Of a stretch of DNA of 64,000 bases, positions 1-53,897 are shown one piece after another. Within the stretch, counting starts at the first letter, position 1, and every line of letters starts with the position of its first letter. The notes below the pieces were generated by a model. That model did not search any database, had not been told where the DNA came from, and saw nothing but the letters and a program-made list of their open reading frames with translations. The position numbers and the translations under genes are program-made. This DNA comes from Larimichthys crocea (lineage: Eukaryota; Chordata; Actinopteri; Sciaenidae), in the NCBI RefSeq assembly GCF_000972845.2, contig NC_040017.1, positions 22,963,606 to 23,027,605 of the forward strand, written 5' to 3'.

Positions 1-610
1 TGAATATTGTTTTGAAGTATATGTGTGCAACTTGGCTGACATTTATATAATGACGATATAGGAAGATTTTCCCAAATAACTAATCAGAAGGACAAGGTTT
101 AAAAAGTAATTTATTAAAATTATGTTTATGGCGTCTTTGTGTGGACTTGTGACCCTTTTGACATAGAATATCTAGTACCATGTATACTATACAGTACAGT
201 ATATGTTGTATGTTAGAATAATTTGTAGAAACAAAATATAATAGCTAATTGAAACCACTCGCACTACTTTTTTTAACTGATCACCAGCCTGATGATTGTT
301 GCACATGAGAGCATGATATTTCATTCAGTATATTTTATATAGATGTCATTGTTGCTGTGGAAATATGCTCTGTCTTAAAACTATCCTTCCCTTAGGTGTT
401 TCTGGGGGTGCGGGTCACTCCCTTTACACTCTGAAAGGTTACTGAATCTCTTCCGAGATGCTCCAGAGTTTGAAAGTAGTCCAAAACTGGCTAGGGAGTG
501 CCGCAACAGTCAGTCTGTGGGTCTGATTGTGGGTCAGAGAGAGTACATTTTACATATTATTAAACTTGTTTTTGTACCGTAACTGACAGAAACGTCTCCA
601 TCTTTTCCAG
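1..610 (+). other. dclk1: dclk1 intron (partial), upstream of first visible exon
   Basis: AT-rich sequence with no recognisable coding segment. I looked for the preceding doublecortin exon and found none. Positions 397-540 are more GC-rich than the flanks but contain no matching peptide. Confidence 0.7.
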
Positions 611-6808
<6,198 letters not shown>

Positions 6809-7408
6809 CAGCTTTCCTGAGGCCGCACCACCATGGAAGAGTGCGAGAGGGTGAAACGTTGGGTTCAGTCTGCTAACTTGGACATTGACAGACTGCTAAC
6901 TTACTTGTACCTATTTTTTTTTTCTCAGTCTCAGTAATTCTTTTACATTAATTACAAAATGCATTGATCAGAATAAGTGATGCGTTAGTCTCCGGAAGAA
7001 TACACCTTAAGAGCATGCAACAATTTTTAATATCTGCCTTTTATCTTTTAAAAAAAAAAAGCCACCAAACTGTAAGCCTTATTTCCACACAGCAAGCAGT
7101 GGTTCATTGTAGTACTCTAGAGCCCTCTATTGGTTCATAATGTTTACTGCAGGAAACAGAACCTACTCCATGAAGCACTTAGCTCTCTAATGGGAAGTTT
7201 AAATGCAAAATATTGAAACCTTAGCTTCTACATGATTTTTGTGATATGACATGTTCAGTACCTGTCACTTATCATACTGATTTAAACACAAACACGTGTT
7301 AAACAATAATTCATTCACTACAACATTAACAGTCACCTCTAGATTACTCTGCTGTGGTACTTATGATTCTGGTGCGTAAACCTTTAGACACGCTGGTTAA
7401 GAGGACTT

Positions 7409-7414
7409 AATAAA
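7409..7414 (+). terminator. dclk1: dclk1 candidate proximal poly(A) signal AATAAA
   Basis: Canonical hexamer about 600 nt after the stop, in the context TTAATAAACTG. It could give a shorter 3' UTR. Confidence 0.35.
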
Positions 7415-8867
7415 CTGAAAAGACTTGCTGCTATATTGTACCGTAAGCATAATCTGTACTGAACACATTTATTTGTGTAGGATGATTATTGTCCTGCTAT
7501 CCAGTAGCTTGCCTCTGTAAGAGAATTGAGGGCGCTAATGTTTGACTGTTGCTGGTCCGGCTCACCTGTGTGCTTGAGGATGGTTTTTGAAACGGTAGTT
7601 TTTGTCACGTCTGTGAGAGTGGTTGTAATTCAGTGGTGGTACAGATGAATGTCAGTGCTGTGTAGTTGGTAGTAAGTTGCATGTTTTTAAAGTCTTGCCT
7701 TGGCCCATATGGATTTAAGTGCAATTAGATGTACTGCCCATTGAGCACAGTATTTTTAAATCTGTCCTTCTGAAATGCTGGAATGGGTGAGAATGAATCT
7801 CGTGCAGGCGTTTTGGCAGACAACTGACACAATTAGTTCTTGTGTAACATGGATTTTTTTTTCCCCCCTCACAAACTTAAATAAGAAACAAATGTTGGTA
7901 AAGACAACAGTGCTTCCAGTAAAACCTGTTATTTTAATATCTATCCATTCAGTCAGGACTTTTGTTGGACTTTTTAAACCGATCAAACACGACTACGAGG
8001 TCCTCTGACCGCTTCATACATTGGTTCACCAGAGAGCAAATATTCATGAATGTGAATGTCCTCCTCCCTTCATCAGAGACTGTAACCTGCATGTATACTA
8101 ATATGCATCCTAAATCAGTTGTTCCAGTCTTCTACTGTTTGATATACGCCTGTCAGATATGACACAGTTTCTGTTGTCATTGTACGCACTGTCCTGGTGA
8201 ATGCAGTTAATTTAAGGCAGACTATAGTCATACCACAGCTGAGTTAAGACTTGTACATAGGTATTTTAAACAAATGTAACATCACTCCATGGTCATGATT
8301 TTCTTATAAAAGGGCTTTTAAGTTTTTGACTAGAAGGGAATGAACCAAAAAAGCACAAGGAAAGCAAGTTGTAATAGTGACTTTTTGAGAATGTTTGTCT
8401 GTTTTTCATAATCTGAAAAACATGTAATGTTTATATACAGTTTGACAAAATGGTACTCGAAGACAACTGGGAATGTCAGTGTTATGTGGAAGCAGATGGA
8501 GAATGTGAATGCTGTATTATATTCATCCATATTCCGTTAATGTAAGGATGTTATAAAACGATCTAAATGAGAACAAAACACTTTTTTTTTGGTTCATGAG
8601 AACAAAAATATGGTTAAAACTTCCAACAACAAAAAACCCCTTGAAATAAAAAGGATTCAATTTGTGAGTCAGCGACTTACCATGAGTCAGAAGGTAACTG
8701 TCAGCAGGTGGCAGTATAATCAAACACATGAAATGAATTCCTCCTTCTGATACAGCATGCATACACTGAGCTATAGTTAGACATATTATGGGGTAACATC
8801 AACACATTTTATGTTGGTGCATGCATGAATGCTTGCAGTCTACACACAGTGTAGTAAGTAAAATCTC

Positions 8868-8873
8868 AATAAA
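8868..8873 (+). terminator. dclk1: dclk1 candidate distal poly(A) signal AATAAA
   Basis: Canonical hexamer about 2.06 kb after the dclk1 stop, followed by a TG-containing stretch. It lies 34 nt from an opposing signal for nbea. Confidence 0.5.
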
Positions 8874-8889
8874 TACTATATGGTTAGAA

Positions 8890-10693
8890 ATATTAAGTTT
8901 TTCAGTTTTATTAAAAAGACAAAAATAATGAAAGCAGCTGAATTTAGTTATCAATTTTTATATAATCACATAAGCTTACATATGCAGAGACAATTGGCCA
9001 AACTAAAATATATATATATAAACCATAACTTTTCAAATAAAATAATAAAATAAAATACACTGTTTTAATTTAAACATCATTAAGAAAATGATTTTTGTCA
9101 AACTAATTTGATTCACAATCATGAAAATGATTTAACAGGAAACAAAGTAAACCCAGTGCCTTCGGGAGCTCCTAGCATGCAAAACTTCAGCTTTGGGTAA
9201 GGGTGGCATCGTGTGGCACCACTAGAAAATCAGAATGCAAACTCAAAATCTATTTGCATATTTTTGTTCATTTCAAATTGTCAGCTCACAGCGACAGCCT
9301 TCTCATTTCTACAATTTAAATGCAGTCATATCTCCAAAAATAGACCATAGTCTTTTTTTGTTTTCGGAAGACTATCCTGTTCCTCATTAGATCATTTTTT
9401 TTCGTCTCAGCTGAAAAACCTTCCTCAGGCCTTTTTAGCTACTGAAGTCATAATATTGCTTACCGATGCCTGTTGTTACAGCATAAACTGGTGTTGATGA
9501 ATTCACAGATTTAAAACAGACGAGCAAACATTTTGTGCAAAAATAGGCAAACTAAAAAAAAAAAAAACTGATGCGCAACAATTGTAGAATGTCTTAAAAA
9601 ATGACAATTCCTTTTACAAAATGTCTTACAGCTTTACCACAAACACCTTTTGACAGTCATGACATAATATCCAATAAATCTGGTATTTAATCCTCTGGAT
9701 ATGTTTTTGAAAGAAACCAAAACGAACAAGACGGATGATTGCTGTTTCAAATGTCCCCTTTACAGTAGCTCATTTTAATTGTTTTTCATCAATAAACAAA
9801 ATCAAATTTAATTAAGTATGGAAATATCATTATCTTTTTTCTTTTTTTTTTGCTGACATCATGACCAAAAACAAATTTCACAAAGGACTAAGCTCACACT
9901 GATTTTAGACTTTTCTTCCATATAGACAATCAAACACAACAAAGTAACAATGAACATTTTGTCTTTTCACATACACATACATTTGACCACTGTTAACAAA
10001 CCATGAGCAAACAATGGCCGTATACATGTATTACTTATCAACTAATATCTGAAGTGCAATGAAGACAGTTTGAACATTTATAGATGGCTCGCGTGACGGA
10101 AATGTCGGTAACATGATGGCTAGTCTAACAGCATTTAGATCTTTATCTCAGCCTTTACAGAGAAGAAACACTTTACACTTCCCGTATTTACAAGTTAACT
10201 TTTGTCCTATAAAAGTGTTCCAAGTGAGATATGTATCTGCCATACAAATGTTGTATAAATGTTCCTAACAGAGGATTCATTTTGTTTTGCATTTTCACAG
10301 TTTGAAACAGGAACCTAAAAGTTTACATTATGTTTTCATTAACTTAACGGTGTAACTGTCTTAACTTAAGTTGATCTCAGTCTCTCCTCGCCCAGAACAA
10401 CAGACCTGTTCGACTCGGCATCGGCTGATGCTCAGGTAAGACATGAAAACCAACAGAAAATGTGTTTCCAGATTGTTCAGCAACAGACGAATAGCAACAG
10501 GTTCGCCTTACGAGGCCAGATGAACGCATAAGTGCATCTTGTTCTTGATTAGCGTCACCACGCTGATGTTTTCCAGCCCACTGGATCTCCTCCGTGCTCG
10601 GTGGATCTTCTGCAACACAGCTCGATCACGGGGTTGGTAGGTGTTTCTCTTAACTCTTCACAATTGCCTCCTGCTGTGTGGCTCTGTCTCTAC
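8890..10693 (-). other. nbea: nbea 3' UTR (putative)
   Basis: AT-rich, non-coding on both strands, lying between the nbea stop and the opposing dclk1 3' end. It contains several A/T homopolymer runs and an AT-alternating run near 9007-9020. The end is inferred from the poly(A) hexamer at 8907-8912. Confidence 0.5.
8907..8912 (-). terminator. nbea: nbea candidate poly(A) signal (AATAAA on - strand)
   Basis: TTTATT on the + strand reads AATAAA on the minus strand, about 1.78 kb after the nbea stop. I saw no better-placed minus-strand hexamer between it and the stop. Confidence 0.45.
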
Positions 10694-44257
<33,564 letters not shown>

Positions 44258-45100
44258 CTAGAGGGGAAGAAAAAGTAGACACTAGAGTACACACAGATAT
44301 TACATCAGGTTACAGGTAAAGACTGGTGTCCATTTCAGTATTGAAGTTGCATGTAACAAAACAAGACCACCAATGTTAGATACATGCTGACAAGTCGAGT
44401 GTTGCAACAGGCTTTTAGATTGTGTAACAGTTTGACATGAGGCAAGTTCTCATATTATTATTAGAATTTCAATTATGAAATAAAGTACTGGTGTAAACAC
44501 TGACTGGTGCTCTACTCATTATTTCCCTGCAAGCTTATTCCTCTAACCATTATGCTACTAAAATTAATTCCTAATAACTATTCTAATATCACACCAGCAC
44601 CGGCTTGTCCATTCATTATTTTAACTTGTAACAAAGCACTACTGGGTCTACTTTGAGTGTTTCACACTTTCCCAATTGGTCTATAAAACTCGCCAGAGCT
44701 AGCCAAGTGGTCAAAAAAACAACAACCAAAAAAAAAACAAAAAAACACAACAACCCCCTGGGTCAGTGACACATAAATAATCAATAAAAACCATCATGCC
44801 AAGGAGAGGAGAGAGCAGACAAAGGATCATTAGTGTATGCAGCACCACTGGGGCTGCAGGTCCACACACAGAAAACCAAGACAGTTGTTCTGACAGGTGA
44901 GAATGGTTCCCCCGCACACCTTTCCCCCCCCCTCCTTCCATCTCACTTTCCTCTGACTGAACGATTTTGTCCAACAGTATGAGCCAGGGTGCAACCTCAT
45001 CAGCTCCCCAGGTTATAATCACACATATGTTAAGTTCAGAGAGTGTGAGAGAATAAAGATATAACAGGACAGTAAGGGGGCGAGGCCCTACAGTATATTA

Positions 45101-45143
45101 GTGTGTGTGTGTGGGTGTCTGTATGTGTGTGTGTGTGTGTGTG
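45101..45143. repeat. GT microsatellite
   Basis: GT array with GGGTGTCTGTAT interruption. Confidence 0.95.
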
Positions 45144-48100
45144 GGGGTGATTGAGGTGGAGTAAGGCAGAGAGAGGGAGGGAAGCCAGAGTGAGATGTTC
45201 AGCTGGGTTAGGTCTGATGCTAATGCTCATTTAAAATAGTGACAGGCTGGAAGAGTGCAGCGTGAGCCGGGCTGCCTTAATTTCTCCCTGGAATAGCTCA
45301 TGCCCGACCTCCGTGCCACATCCAAAATCTCTGGAGCTCAATTAAAATTGGATTAGGTGGAGATGCTGGATGTGCAGCACAGCATCTCTGGTGCTCTCCT
45401 CCCAGTAATGCCCCTGCCTGACACCTCTGCAACCCCCAACTCAAACAGTTGTCATAGAGACAGCACGGCCCAGAGGAGGCAGCGTGCTGACTTGAGGGGG
45501 AGTAGAGAGAGGAAGGGAGGTGAGATGGAGGGATGGCTGTGGAGCTGCGGGCGCACTGTTGAAGGCCAGCAGCAGCTCTCTAGGAGGCAGGGTAGCTTTT
45601 ATCCCCCCCTCCTGCTCTGCAGCCAGATGTTCTGGAAGTAGTCTTCTGAGTGCAATGCTGAAAGGCAAGTCGTACAAATATGCATCATGGGAAGGCTACA
45701 ACAGCTTATTTCATCATTCACTAGCAAGCTGTTATTTGAATACATATTAAGTTATTTGGATGTCTAGAGACTCTGAAGGGTTTGTCATTTTCAGCAAAGT
45801 CTCTATTCATTTTTTAAAAACTATTTTATTTTATCAGTGCCATAAATTTGCAAGCCAAACTCTCCATTTGTTACATCATGTCTTATTAAAACTAATTGTA
45901 ACAAACAACCCGGCTAGTAATAAACAGGCGGTCCACTTTGGCTTCTTAAGAATTAAAATATAAGTAAAAACAGCTATAATGTGGCAACTCTGAACTAATT
46001 GTCAACACAAGGATATTTTAGCACTGGCTGTTTCTTGTTGCCCAGCTCGAGTGAACATTTTGTTGCCATGACAAAGTACAGGCCAAAGGGCTAGCTGTCA
46101 ACAAAAGAGAGGCTAAAGAGGAGAAAAAAGAGCTGATTTCAAACAGCCCAGATCAAAAAATTTGTCATAACAACAAAGCTTTGGTCTAAACCAACACACA
46201 GGGGCCCCTGTAGACTTGGAGATTTGACAAAGCCCAGCCCTCATTTTTGGAGGCCCAGCTGTAAAAAATGCCATTTAATGAACCTGTCTGCTGAAGCTGT
46301 CCCCTGCCTGTCAGAGGTGTCAGCCAGTGACAAGCGCTGGGGACCGCCGCCTCCAGTCACAGACAGGCCTGCCAGCTGGAGACTTCGGCCCCAATCTAAT
46401 CACGCCACCAGGAAGGGACCGGCGCTCTGCTCTTGGTCTGTCACGCTCAGGGCTGGGGGAGCAGCGAGGGGACGGGTGGAGGGGTCTGGTATGGCCGACA
46501 AGCACAGCCTTTTGTTTCCACACAGGTCCCTCCACGCAGGCTCATTAGGAGCCACAGGCGCATGCGCATGCTCTGCCAGCTGCAGGGAAATATATCTCTA
46601 CAGCATAATAGCCATAATGCAATTTAACATCTCTGTCCTCTCTTTCCTTTATTCTCCTTCTCCTCTTTCCCTGATTTGACAGAGGGCAGGCTGCATCCTT
46701 CCTCGATAACATCATGGGCGGAAAACAGAAAAATATTGTGACAGATGAGATGAGGAGAGGCACAGGTGACACTAGTGTTTAGGCTGAAACTCATATATAA
46801 TAATGTGGCAATGCACAAATGGAACACATCATACTTAAAAGCGATAGGAAGCCACTTCATGCATGGAAATAGATTCTAATCGTATCTGACTTCCCAATAG
46901 CTTTAACCCCACATTGGCTGAGACACTATGACAGATGTTATTAATAAATCTAACAAAGCATTTTCTCTAAAAACCTGATGAAATTTTTCTTGCATATGAA
47001 ACGATACAATCCGCCTCCACTGCATTTATACCAAAACAGGAAAATAATATAATTCAGTGAGACCTCCAAGCCAGCATGACTGATACATTTATATGAGACT
47101 GTGGAGCACTCTGACAACCTGGTATCACAGCACCTCCACTGCATTCTTCTAAGATTTGTCTAATAGGCTTCCACCATAAAGCCTCACAAGTGCATGGTCC
47201 CAGGCGGCCAGAGAGAACAGCCAAGTGGAAGAATAAGGGGAGGATACGAGAGGCAGTTTCATTTTGAGTGATATGACTACTCCCCCAGGAGCGAGTGGGA
47301 TGGATTTCACACATGGCAATTTGGAGGATCAGCACACACTGCGTATACTGTATTCAATGGCTGACCCCAGGCAATATGGGCCAAATCTGTGAAGAGGTTG
47401 AGCAGTCGGAGAAAGCATAAAGCCCGGTAACAGCGAGAGCAGAGAGCAACTCTCAGTTAAGTGTGAAAGCATCGTCAACTATAGTGGAATATGTGTTAGT
47501 CTGGATCACAGAGAAAATATTTATATCAAAATATGTTTGAAAGTAACAAGAGCCCGAATCAGAGCTATGAAACACAATCCCCAAAATGACATACAAATGT
47601 TTTCCATGTGATATTTAGCCATGTAGTTTTGGTTTTATTTGCAAAGATTTGATCGATTCTGCCTGCACAAGGAAGGGGAATGCAATCTTGTGTATTTGTG
47701 CAAAAAAATGACATAAAAATGTATCTCTTTTCAGAAGCAGTCATTATTCTGAATAGCAGGAACATCCTTTCTGGAAAGAGATACTGCTGCTGAATAACAA
47801 AACAGCCTGCATGGGTAGAACTAAGGAAGAATGCATTTTTTTGTTTTGTTTAATTAAAATACAGAATTAAACAAACATATGTTTCTTTCCACAAATGACT
47901 CATGTTCTAAACACTGTGAAATCAGACTAATATTGCCATATAAAACTTTGCGAAGCCACGCAGACAGGAATTTTACTTGTCTGACCACGATGTGCCCAAA
48001 TCCTCACTTTTATTTCAGCTTTAATCCTTTTTACACCCTGCAAAGACTTCTAACGTATGCCTGAGCCTCAAATCATCCCCCTTAATGTGACAGCTGTTAT

Positions 48101-51100
48101 GAAGTGTAGAAATACCAAAAAATGTGAAAGATTCCCACAGATTATAACAGCAAAAAAAAATCAAGATTCCACTGGGTTCCTCTCTGTGAGACCCATATCT
48201 CAACTTCAATAAAGTAGCAGGCTCCTAATGCAGGTACCGGGGGGGTGGGGGGACGGAACAAGATACAGATTTGCATAATCAGTGTCACTATACATTTGGG
48301 TGGTAGCTAGAGTGTAGCAAGATGACACAGCTTGGGTGCTCTGGCAAGACCAGTGGGATAAAGGAGATGAATATGCATTAAATATGCTGGCAGTTCACTG
48401 CCCCAAATGTCCAGCCAAGTTTGTCAATAACATTTATGTCAGGGATGGTATTTCACGCACATTAGCAGGCCGTGCAGCGCTGTCTTCAACACTGCCATGG
48501 TAGGACAGGTGGGAGGAGCTGTTTTTCCTCATATGAAAATTCTTCTTAAAGAGTTCAAAGCTCTTTAAACATCCTTTACCTTCCCATGTTAGAATATAAA
48601 GCCTCAGGAAACGCAACGGGAAAAACATGTGGTTTCCTATAGAGATAATACATAAAGTTTGACATGGAGCCACATGACGCCCACAGAAGACTTTGGAAAG
48701 GTTCAAAGAAACGACCCCAAAATAAAATGCATCTCCTTGGTGACCTTAATGTAATCCACAGTGTGGCATATACGAACATAAATATATTATATAATGTTAT
48801 GTTATGATCAACGTGCGATACTGAAAGCATATTTTATATATTTTCTTGTATTTAATAGACACAGTCATCATTACTCATACATTCACACACAATCGCCTTT
48901 TTTTTTTTTTTGATTTCACATGTGGCTGAATGCCTGTGCTGATAATAAAAGCACGTTCACACCTTTACCTTTCACAGGGAGAGTGAAAAATATACTGTGA
49001 CCTTTTACAAAGAACAGTGGGTATTTGAAAATACTGTTAAAACTACATAAAAAAGCAAAATATTTGAGGTCATCGACGCTGATGTCACAGTCATTAAATG
49101 GTTTTGCCTTTTATTAACCAACCACATTAATATTATTAACAGATTATCCAGCATCTTTCCTGGTTAGTTATCTCTGTGTTTGTTAACTTGGATATCAAGA
49201 TTTCACACTTTTTTTTAAACTGAAAAATGCTGCAACGATGACTCACCTTTATTAATGGCGATTAAGTTATTTTAGGTCTTTTTTCCATCAAATGTACATT
49301 ATTTTGTCTCCTCTTCGTAAGTAGCAACTTAACTATATTTTGTGAACAAACAAAAGAAAGAAACAAAGAGACACAACAAACAAATTTAAACATACGTATG
49401 AACATTCTTAAGCGCTGACCCACCCACAGACACATCCACACACATACATGAACACATTTAGTGAGCACATCATCCAGATAAACAGCTTGAGGGTGCCTTC
49501 ACTAAGGAGCTTGAGAGATGGGATGCAGTCATTTGGTGTGGGGTCTTTTCAGCAAGCTTTTCCTAATGGGACTTTTTCAGGGACTTGTCAGCCTTAAGAT
49601 GACTGAAATCTTCCCGGCCTGGGTACCAGCTTCCTCTGGCTGCCACTGAGAGTGCCAAGCTGATCGCTTTAAATCCAACTTTTCGTTTTTTTTTTCCCGT
49701 TTTTTTTTTTTTTCTTCTTGGTGGTGTGTGTGGGAGGGATAGGGGCTCAAAGCAAGACAGAGACGAAGAGAAAGAACGAGACAAGGATGGAGAGGCGGAG
49801 AGACAGAGGAGGAGAGGGACAGAAAGAGCAAGTGGTTAGACGAGAGGGCCTGATGAGCAATGAGCGCCTCACTCGTCCTCAATTAATCTTGTCTCTCTAC
49901 CTTTGCTTTGGCGCTTCCCTCAGCACCAAGGTAATAACGACACCCTCATCCATTATCCTTTTATCCCCGTTATTCACTGGGAATTGCTTAATAATATGTT
50001 ACAGATTTGTCCTCCTTCGTATAATTCTTTCTGTCATTCGCAGTATATCATCTGGAAAACACACAGCCTCCTTTCTGCCGGACGCTCTTTGAGGATTATC
50101 GTGGGTGACACCTTCGGGATGCAGCCAGAATCTGGAGCATCATTTTTTCAGGCATAAAGTGGAATTACCCTGACTTATCTGTCATTGCCAAAAGCACAAC
50201 AAGCCATTCAGGGCCAAAGCAAAGGTGGAACAGGTTCTTATCGGCTTCTCTGAACGAGAGTGCTTGTAAATTTATGCTAATGAGGGCCTTTTGTCATCCA
50301 GGCTCACCCCTTGGGGCTGAACGGGGCTTGCAGGGGATGATAATCTGGCTGTTGAGTGCACTAGATAATTTGTACTTTATCCTCATGTAATTATATAGTT
50401 TAAATATTTTTTTTACCAATGCTAATCCTACAACATGGGGAAGTGTCTTAACCGTGTCCGTGGTTCTTAGCGGCACTAGTTAGCGTGCATCCGACTATTA
50501 TAAAATCACGTAGGAGGAGTGCAGCACTGATATAATTACTCTGACTTTCTGTAGCCTGCGCTATGAGTCCTCATATCATTTTGATCCACCTTAGCAGGCA
50601 GGCAGGAAGCCAAGCTAGAAGCCTGGGGGTATGAGAGACAACTCAGAAAAGGTGAGAACTGAAGAAAAAAAAAAAGAAAAAAAGAAAAGCTGAACGAGCC
50701 CTCCCCATTTTTGTCAAGAAAGAAAGATGGAGGAGAGGAAAATGGACTGAATAAAGTAAAAGTAAGTGCAGCAGGGCAGTTTTACTGAGCTTTTGAGGTC
50801 TTTCTGCTGTCCAGTGGGACTCCAGGCCATCTTGTGTGCCTGCCAAAGCCGACAGCCCTTGACAAGCTGCTTGGCGTGCTGTAATTTGACTAATTACATT
50901 GGATTAGACCATATTAATGCAAGCTGTTTTCTCCAGGGTCACTGACCCAACCCAGTGTGTCCCTTGCTAGTTTCCCCCCTACTCGGTGTAAACAAAAACA
51001 CACACAAGAAACAAAGTAGACCCTTTGTTTCGTAAAATTATAAAAACAATGAGCGTGCATCTATACCCCTGACATTATTTTTATAATGGGAGAGAATATG

Positions 51101-53860
51101 TTATAAAGCATCCACAGCAGAGAAAGCTCTGAGATACAGGCCTGCACTTTCCTGAGGCACATCATCACAGGATTCTTTGAAAACAAACTGAATCCTTTGC
51201 CTCATTCATCTCTCTGCAGGAAAAGAAAAACAAAATCAGGCCTTTTATGAATCTCAGAAGTCCCAGAGTTTACAAAATAGTTTTTTTTTTAACACATGGA
51301 GATAGAGGGACTCAGGAGGCGTCTCCACATGCTGACAACAACAGTACAAAATTTCATTTTAATTTGACTTTTATCTTAGCAAAATATCAGGATGAAATCT
51401 AAGTAATGAGGCACTGTTTCTCTTTCTATGGTTTGTTTGTCTGCGGGAATGGTGTGTTGAAACCCGCGATTTAATATAAATAATAGAGAACACATCATTT
51501 CATCTGCTTTAAAAAAATGGGTGGATGTACTCAGAAAACCAGAAACTTATTTGTAAAAAGAAGGAGGGTAACCAGCCCTCATTTGCATTTGCAAAACTCC
51601 AAAATGAAAGAGGGGAAATGAGCCATAGAATATGTGTGTTTTAATACAAGTGCTCTCCCAATTGTACCAAATCAATTTGAGTTTCACACAATGGAGAGGC
51701 AGCTTCACTGTTTGTATGTGCTCCTCTGCCTTGAACATGGTGTAATAATGGTCTTAAACCAGGCGTTATAAAGACAGAATACCAAAGAGGCTTACAGCCT
51801 GGGTTTCATGAAACATTTAGGCAAAAGTTCCAAGAGCTGAGGATGATGAAAGAAGGTAAGCTTGAAAATGGGCTTCTGGGATCCACATCCCTTATTGTAC
51901 AGAAGTCACATCAAATTAATACTGAGGGCCATTTGCAGCCTTTCTTCTCCTGAGCTTTTCAGAACGGATTAAGCTATGAAAACTCAGAAATTACTAAAGC
52001 ACCTATTAGGCATTATGCTCACCCTTTCTCCTCTTTTCCTTTGAAAGTCATTGAATGTGCTTCACTTCACCCCGCACTTCAAATTCACAAGTTGTTTGCA
52101 TACTTGAAAGAAGGGCAATTTTTATAAAAATGTGTCATGTGCAATGTATATTCCCACTTGCGCTAAAGAAAAAAAGAAAATATTTACACATTTTACACCA
52201 TTTGCCCTTCTATAACCTCATTATATAGCATTTTGTGGCTCTGTACATTACATAAACTATGTTCTAACTTAGTTTGATGAGGCAGGCCGCAGCATTCAGG
52301 CGGTTTACTGAAAGCGTCGGACACAGTTTACACCCTGAAGAAGCGTTGGTATTGCTCGGGCTCTCTCAGGCTCTCTGCACCCCTCTTTGCTCTCTCAATG
52401 CCTCTTCAAAGAAGCGCGGGGAGTGCATGAATTGTAATTATGGCTCCTAACAGGATTCAAGAGCACCCAAACGATGGCACTTGAGAACCAGGTCGTGTGG
52501 AGTTAAACGGCTGTCAGACACTCAAAGCTCCCCAGCATGTGAACAAACCCACAAAGGCTAGTCCGCTATGTCCACTTCTAGGGCCCTCCTACCCACTTTT
52601 CCTCTTATAGGGAGAGATTAAAGATCGACTAAGGCCCCTTTAAAGGACCATATAGCCTTTTTTGCATTTTTACTCACATTCGAATTTTCAAGAAGGGTTA
52701 CAGGTTTCCAGGTAAGATGCTAAACTGGAAAATGAGGGATAAAGAACTAAATAAAGTATTTGCCTGGTGAAAATATGTTTTATACATATATGTAAAGAAA
52801 TAAATCCTTGGCAAAAAAATTCAAGGCAAATTAGACCAGACCACAGGAGCATGTGTGGAAGCAACGAAGGCTTGTGAGAGATCAGGTAATTGGTACCACC
52901 TGAGAAACCAATCTAACCACAGTGTCAGATTATCTCCCGACCTCGCCTTCAGAATAACGGAAAAGATCATCTGTGCTCCCCAGACAGTTTCAATGACTCA
53001 CCAGGGCACAAGACCCCTCACTACACATTAAAGAGACCAGCCTTCAGGCAGACCATATCCAAACTTCAGCCCCATCCTACTCCCCAAAAGCACCCAAAAG
53101 AAACCAACCTGCAGCGTGAAGTCCCTATGCATGACCCTTATTAAACTCCTAATTGGATTGAGGGCCGCTAAGAAAAAAAATTCAACATAGTTCATTCAGC
53201 TGAGATTTTCTTAAGCATTCCTTCCAGTAGTTTGCGTCTTCAACAATAACATTCAAAATCAAGTCACTGAAAACTTTTCCTTTTCAAAACACACACAGAT
53301 TTTCCAAAAATGGGAGTATAGGCAAAACCTTTTTCACCTTTTCTTTTAAAGCAAAGCACTATTTGATTTTCACAGGGGTGCAAGTGACAGGCTGAAACAA
53401 AGCCCAGCACTGGCCATTGTGTAGCCTTTCACTGTTGTAATGGTCTTAAAATGGCTACAAGCAGGGCCCTATTCAGTGGTGACCGGGCTGCTCGGCTCTC
53501 TTCTCCATATCCAAGACAAACTCTGCACTAAGCGGGAACTCTGAGGTCAGCTGATGAGTGAATGAGGGACCCGAGTTCACTCATAACCACAGTCTCAGAC
53601 TATCAATGCCTGTAGAAGTTCTCAACACATTTACACTAATTATAGAGAATAAATAGTGCCATAACAACAACATCAATCAAGTTCATTATGGGAAATAGCA
53701 TAATGACAATAATTACAATAATATCTCATTAAGAAAGAGAATGAGAGACAGGGGAGAATTAATAGCAGACAGGTGTACAACACACTGCAATTATGGAACC
53801 TGAAATTAGTTCATTGCCTCAAGGCAAACAGAAGAGAAAGGGAAGGCTTTAAGTGAGGGA

Positions 53861-53897
53861 GTGTGTGCGTCTGAGTGTGTGTGTGTGTGTGTGTGTG
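53861..53897. repeat. GT microsatellite
   Basis: GT array with CGTCTGAG interruption. Confidence 0.93.

Larger units (their letters stand above)
6809..8895 (+). other. dclk1: dclk1 3' UTR (putative)
   Basis: AT-rich non-coding sequence after the stop codon with no plausible exon on either strand. A proximal AATAAA is at 7409-7414 and a distal AATAAA at 8868-8873. The end coordinate is an estimate, about 20 nt past the distal signal. Transcript data would be needed to know which signal is used. Confidence 0.6.

Noticed and set aside
397..545. Possible missing doublecortin exon of dclk1 after TTAG at 391-395
   Set aside because: No frame gives the expected end of the doublecortin domain, and there is no in-phase donor.
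46224..46679. 151-codon + strand frame in the mab21l1 host intron
   Set aside because: No recognised domain; composition follows a GC-rich intronic patch. More likely non-coding.
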